Shown here: positions 14,525 to 16,560 of the stretch, one piece after another
Position numbering within the stretch: the first letter of the stretch is position 1
Layout: the number at the start of each line of letters is the position of its first letter
Assembly: GCA_040902855.1 (NCBI GenBank)
Contig: JBBDWN010000133.1
Span: 1-16,560 of the forward strand
Reading direction: 5' to 3'
Source: DATHWB01 sp040902855
GTDB lineage: Bacteria; Actinomycetota; Acidimicrobiia; Spongiisociales; ZC4RG35
Length of the DNA stretch: 16,560 nucleotides
Translations under genes and position numbers: made by a program
Notes under the pieces: model-generated
What the model was told of the DNA's origin: nothing
Database searches by the model: none
What the model saw: only the letters and a program-made list of their open reading frames with translations

Positions 14525-16398
14525 GACGAGTACATCTCTTCGATGAGGTCACTGAACATGCCGGCCATCGACGCGCGCTTCAGCTTCTGGGTTGCGGTCA
14601 GCTCGCCGTCCTCGTGGTCCAACTCTTTGGGGATCATCTTGAACTTGCGGATGTTCTCGACACGGGCGAACTTCTTGTTCGTCTTGTCCACGATCCCCTG
14701 GATCAACTCCAACACTTCGGGCTTCTCGCTGAGATCCCGATACGTCGTGTACGGGATGTTGCGGCGGGTCGCCCAGTCACCGACGGTATCGAGTTCGATC
14801 CCGATCAGCGCGGCCAGGTACTTCCGACCCTCGCCGATGACCATCGCCTCCTTGACGTAGGGCGACGTCTTCAGACTGTTCTCGATCTCCGACGGGGAGA
14901 TGTTCTTGCCGCCGGAGGTGATGATGATGTCTTTCATCCGGTCGACGATCTTCACGTGCGTCCCATCGACCCACTCGCCGACGTCGCCGGTCTTCAGCCA
15001 TCCGTCGTCGGTGAACGTCTCGGCGGTCTTCTCCGGCTTGTTCCAATAACCCTTGAACACGGCGTCGTGCTTGGTCTGGATCTCGCCGGTCTCTTCGTCG
15101 ATCCGCAGGCCGATCCCCGGATACGGAACGCCGACCGTGCCGAGCTTCATGTTGCCGACCGGGTTGTAGGTGGCGACTGCCGAGTTCTCGGTCATCCCGT
15201 AGAGCTCGTAGACATCGACGCCGAGGCCGTGGAAGAACTCGATGACCTCTGGGGCGATGGCCGCCGCCCCGGTACCCGCCCACCGCGCCCGACGCAGGCC
15301 GATGCGCTCACGCAACGCACGGAACACCAGCGGATAGCCGATGGCATAGACGACACGGGACGCCAGTGTGTGGGTGCCCCCGTTCTTGATTCGCTCGCGG
15401 CCCACGAACTGGGCCATTTTGATCCCGAGCCCGAACCACATCCGTTTGAAGAGCGTGCCGTCCCGGCCCTTGATGAGGACCCCGGCGTGAATCTTCTCCC
15501 AGATGCGGGGCACGGCGAAGAACAGGGTCGGCTGAATCTCGCGCAGGTTCTCTTGCACCGTCTCGATCGACTCGGCGAAGTTGAGCACCGTGCCGAACCC
15601 GACGCTCGTCCAAGTCGAGAAGATCCGCTCGGCGACGTGGCACAGAGGCAAGTACGTGAGGATCTGATCCTCGTGCGTCGGGTGGATGTTCCCGGGCATC
15701 CGATCCGGGGCGTTGATCAGGGCCTCGCGGCAATAAGCGAAGTTTGAGTTCGAAAGCATCGCCCCTTTGGGAGGGCCGGTGGTACCCGAGGTGTAGACCA
15801 GGGTCATGATGTCGTCGGGGTCGGCCGCGGCCATCCGCTCGGCGACCGCGTTCGGATTCGACCTGGCGTGTTCACGGCCGAGCTCAAGGAAGTCGTCCCA
15901 GAAGATGAACCGGTCGTCATCCCGCAACTGGCGGAAACCGCGCGGCTCGACATGGATGATCTTCTTGAGATTGGGAAGGGTGTCGAGCACGTCGAGAACC
16001 TTGTCGGCCTGTTCCTGGTCCTCGGCGAGGTGGATCTTCGAGCCCGAATCCGAAAGCAGATACTGAACCTCGGCAGCCGGGTTGGTCGGGTAAAGACCCA
16101 CCGTGACTCCCCGTGCCGCGACGGTGGCGATGTCGAGGATCACCCATTCAGGTCGGTCTTCGGAGTGGATGGAGACCCGGTCGCCGACTTCGAGACCGAG
16201 AGCGATGAGCCCGTGGGCTGCGAGTTCGACCTGCTCCCAGAAAGTGCCCCAGGTGATCTCCTGCCATATCCCGTAGTCCTTTTCACGCATGGCGACGGCG
16301 TTCGGCATCGCCAGAGCGCGATCTCGTACGAGGGTCGCCACCGTCGGGAATCCCGTTACGGCCGCGGCCGCGCCTGATGAACCGAGCGTCGTCGTCAT
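14521..16398 (-). CDS. AMP-forming long-chain fatty acyl-CoA synthetase, FadD15-like
   Basis: This 625-residue ANL-superfamily ligase is predicted to activate a carboxylic acid as its CoA thioester through an acyl-AMP. Motifs: P-loop LVYTSGTTGPPKGAML (200-215), VYELYGMTEN (396-405), WLKTGDVGEW (467-476), DRMKDIIITSGGKNISP (486-502) and the C-terminal catalytic lysine candidate K605 in TATQKLKR. Length and motif spacing match the long-chain acyl-CoA synthetase group common in actinobacteria. ATG 16398 is supported by GGAGGAGGA six bases upstream; the frame runs open to 16548, but that extension is Arg-rich and lies in the promoter region. It leads the HAAT transporter operon, overlapping livH by four bases, so it probably acts on the imported acid. 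Chain length and substrate are unproven. Confidence 0.92.
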   Translation of the reverse strand: MTTTLGSSGAAAAVTGFPTVATLVRDRALAMPNAVAMREKDYGIWQEITWGTFWEQVELAAHGLIALGLEVGDRVSIHSEDRPEWVILDIATVAARGVTVGLYPTNPAAEVQYLLSDSGSKIHLAEDQEQADKVLDVLDTLPNLKKIIHVEPRGFRQLRDDDRFIFWDDFLELGREHARSNPNAVAERMAAADPDDIMTLVYTSGTTGPPKGAMLSNSNFAYCREALINAPDRMPGNIHPTHEDQILTYLPLCHVAERIFSTWTSVGFGTVLNFAESIETVQENLREIQPTLFFAVPRIWEKIHAGVLIKGRDGTLFKRMWFGLGIKMAQFVGRERIKNGGTHTLASRVVYAIGYPLVFRALRERIGLRRARWAGTGAAAIAPEVIEFFHGLGVDVYELYGMTENSAVATYNPVGNMKLGTVGVPYPGIGLRIDEETGEIQTKHDAVFKGYWNKPEKTAETFTDDGWLKTGDVGEWVDGTHVKIVDRMKDIIITSGGKNISPSEIENSLKTSPYVKEAMVIGEGRKYLAALIGIELDTVGDWATRRNIPYTTYRDLSEKPEVLELIQGIVDKTNKKFARVENIRKFKMIPKELDHEDGELTATQKLKRASMAGMFSDLIEEMYSS

Positions 16399-16560
16399 CC
16401 GAGATCCTCCTCCTCGCCGGACGGGTGGAGAATATAGGAGGGTAGACGGCCGCTTCGCGACGAGGATCCCGGTAAAAAGACGCGAAACGACCGAAATCGG
16501 CGTTTTAGTGGTGTGTCGCCGAAATAGGTGCGCGGTGTCTCCGAGCACATGGCGTCATCT
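16399..16560. other. Upstream region of the operon with an inverted repeat
   Basis: These 162 bases hold no convincing gene. TCGGCG (16497-16502) and CGCCGA (16517-16522) form a 6-bp inverted repeat with a 14-base spacer, and CGAAAT recurs at 16492-16497 and 16520-16525, in line with a possible regulator-binding zone. The promoter lies at about 16430-16445. Confidence 0.3.
16431..16436 (-). promoter_or_regulatory. Candidate -10 box of the acyl-CoA synthetase/transporter operon
   Basis: On the minus strand TATATT is the most AT-rich hexamer in an otherwise GC-rich leader. It lies about 33 bases before ATG 16398, leaving a short 5' leader with the GGAGGAGGA ribosome-binding site. TACCCT at 16439-16444 is an alternative. 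No convincing -35 is seen. Confidence 0.35.

Noticed and set aside
16399..16548. N-terminal extension of the acyl-CoA synthetase frame
   Set aside because: A strong Shine-Dalgarno precedes ATG 16398 and the extension covers the AT-rich promoter zone.
1..16560. A novel defence, phage or biosynthetic system
   Set aside because: The genes are recognisable housekeeping, transport and envelope families. No nucleases, toxins, integrases, reverse transcriptases or biosynthetic assembly lines were seen; the Mu F-like tail is a single motif in one host-type protein.

Overview
The window is about 16.5 kb of gene-dense, high-GC DNA with G/C-rich third codon positions. It most likely comes from an uncultured or marine/freshwater actinobacterium. 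Support for this comes from a UPF0182 membrane protein, a DivIVA-domain coiled-coil protein, a membrane-anchored PDZ-Lon (S16) peptidase of the YlbL type, and a lipoprotein with a Thr/Asp/Glu-rich linker. Several genes also appear to have leaderless transcripts. The gene set would fit class Acidimicrobiia, but that placement is inference. No rRNA, tRNA, CRISPR array, transposase or phage module was seen. Every gap between genes is shorter than 300 bases.

Left part (1-8320). A 92-residue protein with a glycine-rich membrane segment (130-408, plus strand) converges on a minus-strand series. In transcription order that series is a PDZ-Lon peptidase (8320-7304), a DivIVA/coiled-coil protein with an unusual Cys/His tail (7249-5387), a 967-residue UPF0182 protein (5331-2428) and acetoacetyl-CoA synthetase (2384-426). 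The gaps of 43-55 bases carry likely leaderless promoters (TANNNT 6-7 bases before the start codon) and one terminator-like hairpin. The genes are therefore probably transcribed at least partly separately.

Middle (8321-9120). bioY, the substrate-binding component of a biotin ECF transporter, diverges from the PDZ-Lon gene. The shared control region carries a perfect 8-bp dyad and two facing TACGAT -10 boxes. bioY then converges on the next operon. The 147-bp gap between them is almost entirely one nested inverted repeat: 27-bp ends and two inverted copies of a 53-bp hairpin. It is a bidirectional terminator or a REP/MITE-like element.

Right part (9121-16398). One minus-strand operon reads acyl-CoA synthetase, LivH permease, LivM permease, lipoprotein solute-binding protein, LivF ATPase, LivG ATPase. 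Stop/start overlaps of four bases (TTGA, ATGA, GTGA) link three of the pairs. Perfect hairpins flank the solute-binding protein gene on both sides. Together the genes make a complete branched-chain-amino-acid-type (HAAT) ABC importer coupled to a CoA ligase. The inferred role is import of a carboxylic acid, perhaps a fatty, branched-chain or aromatic acid, followed by CoA activation. The true substrate cannot be read from sequence alone.
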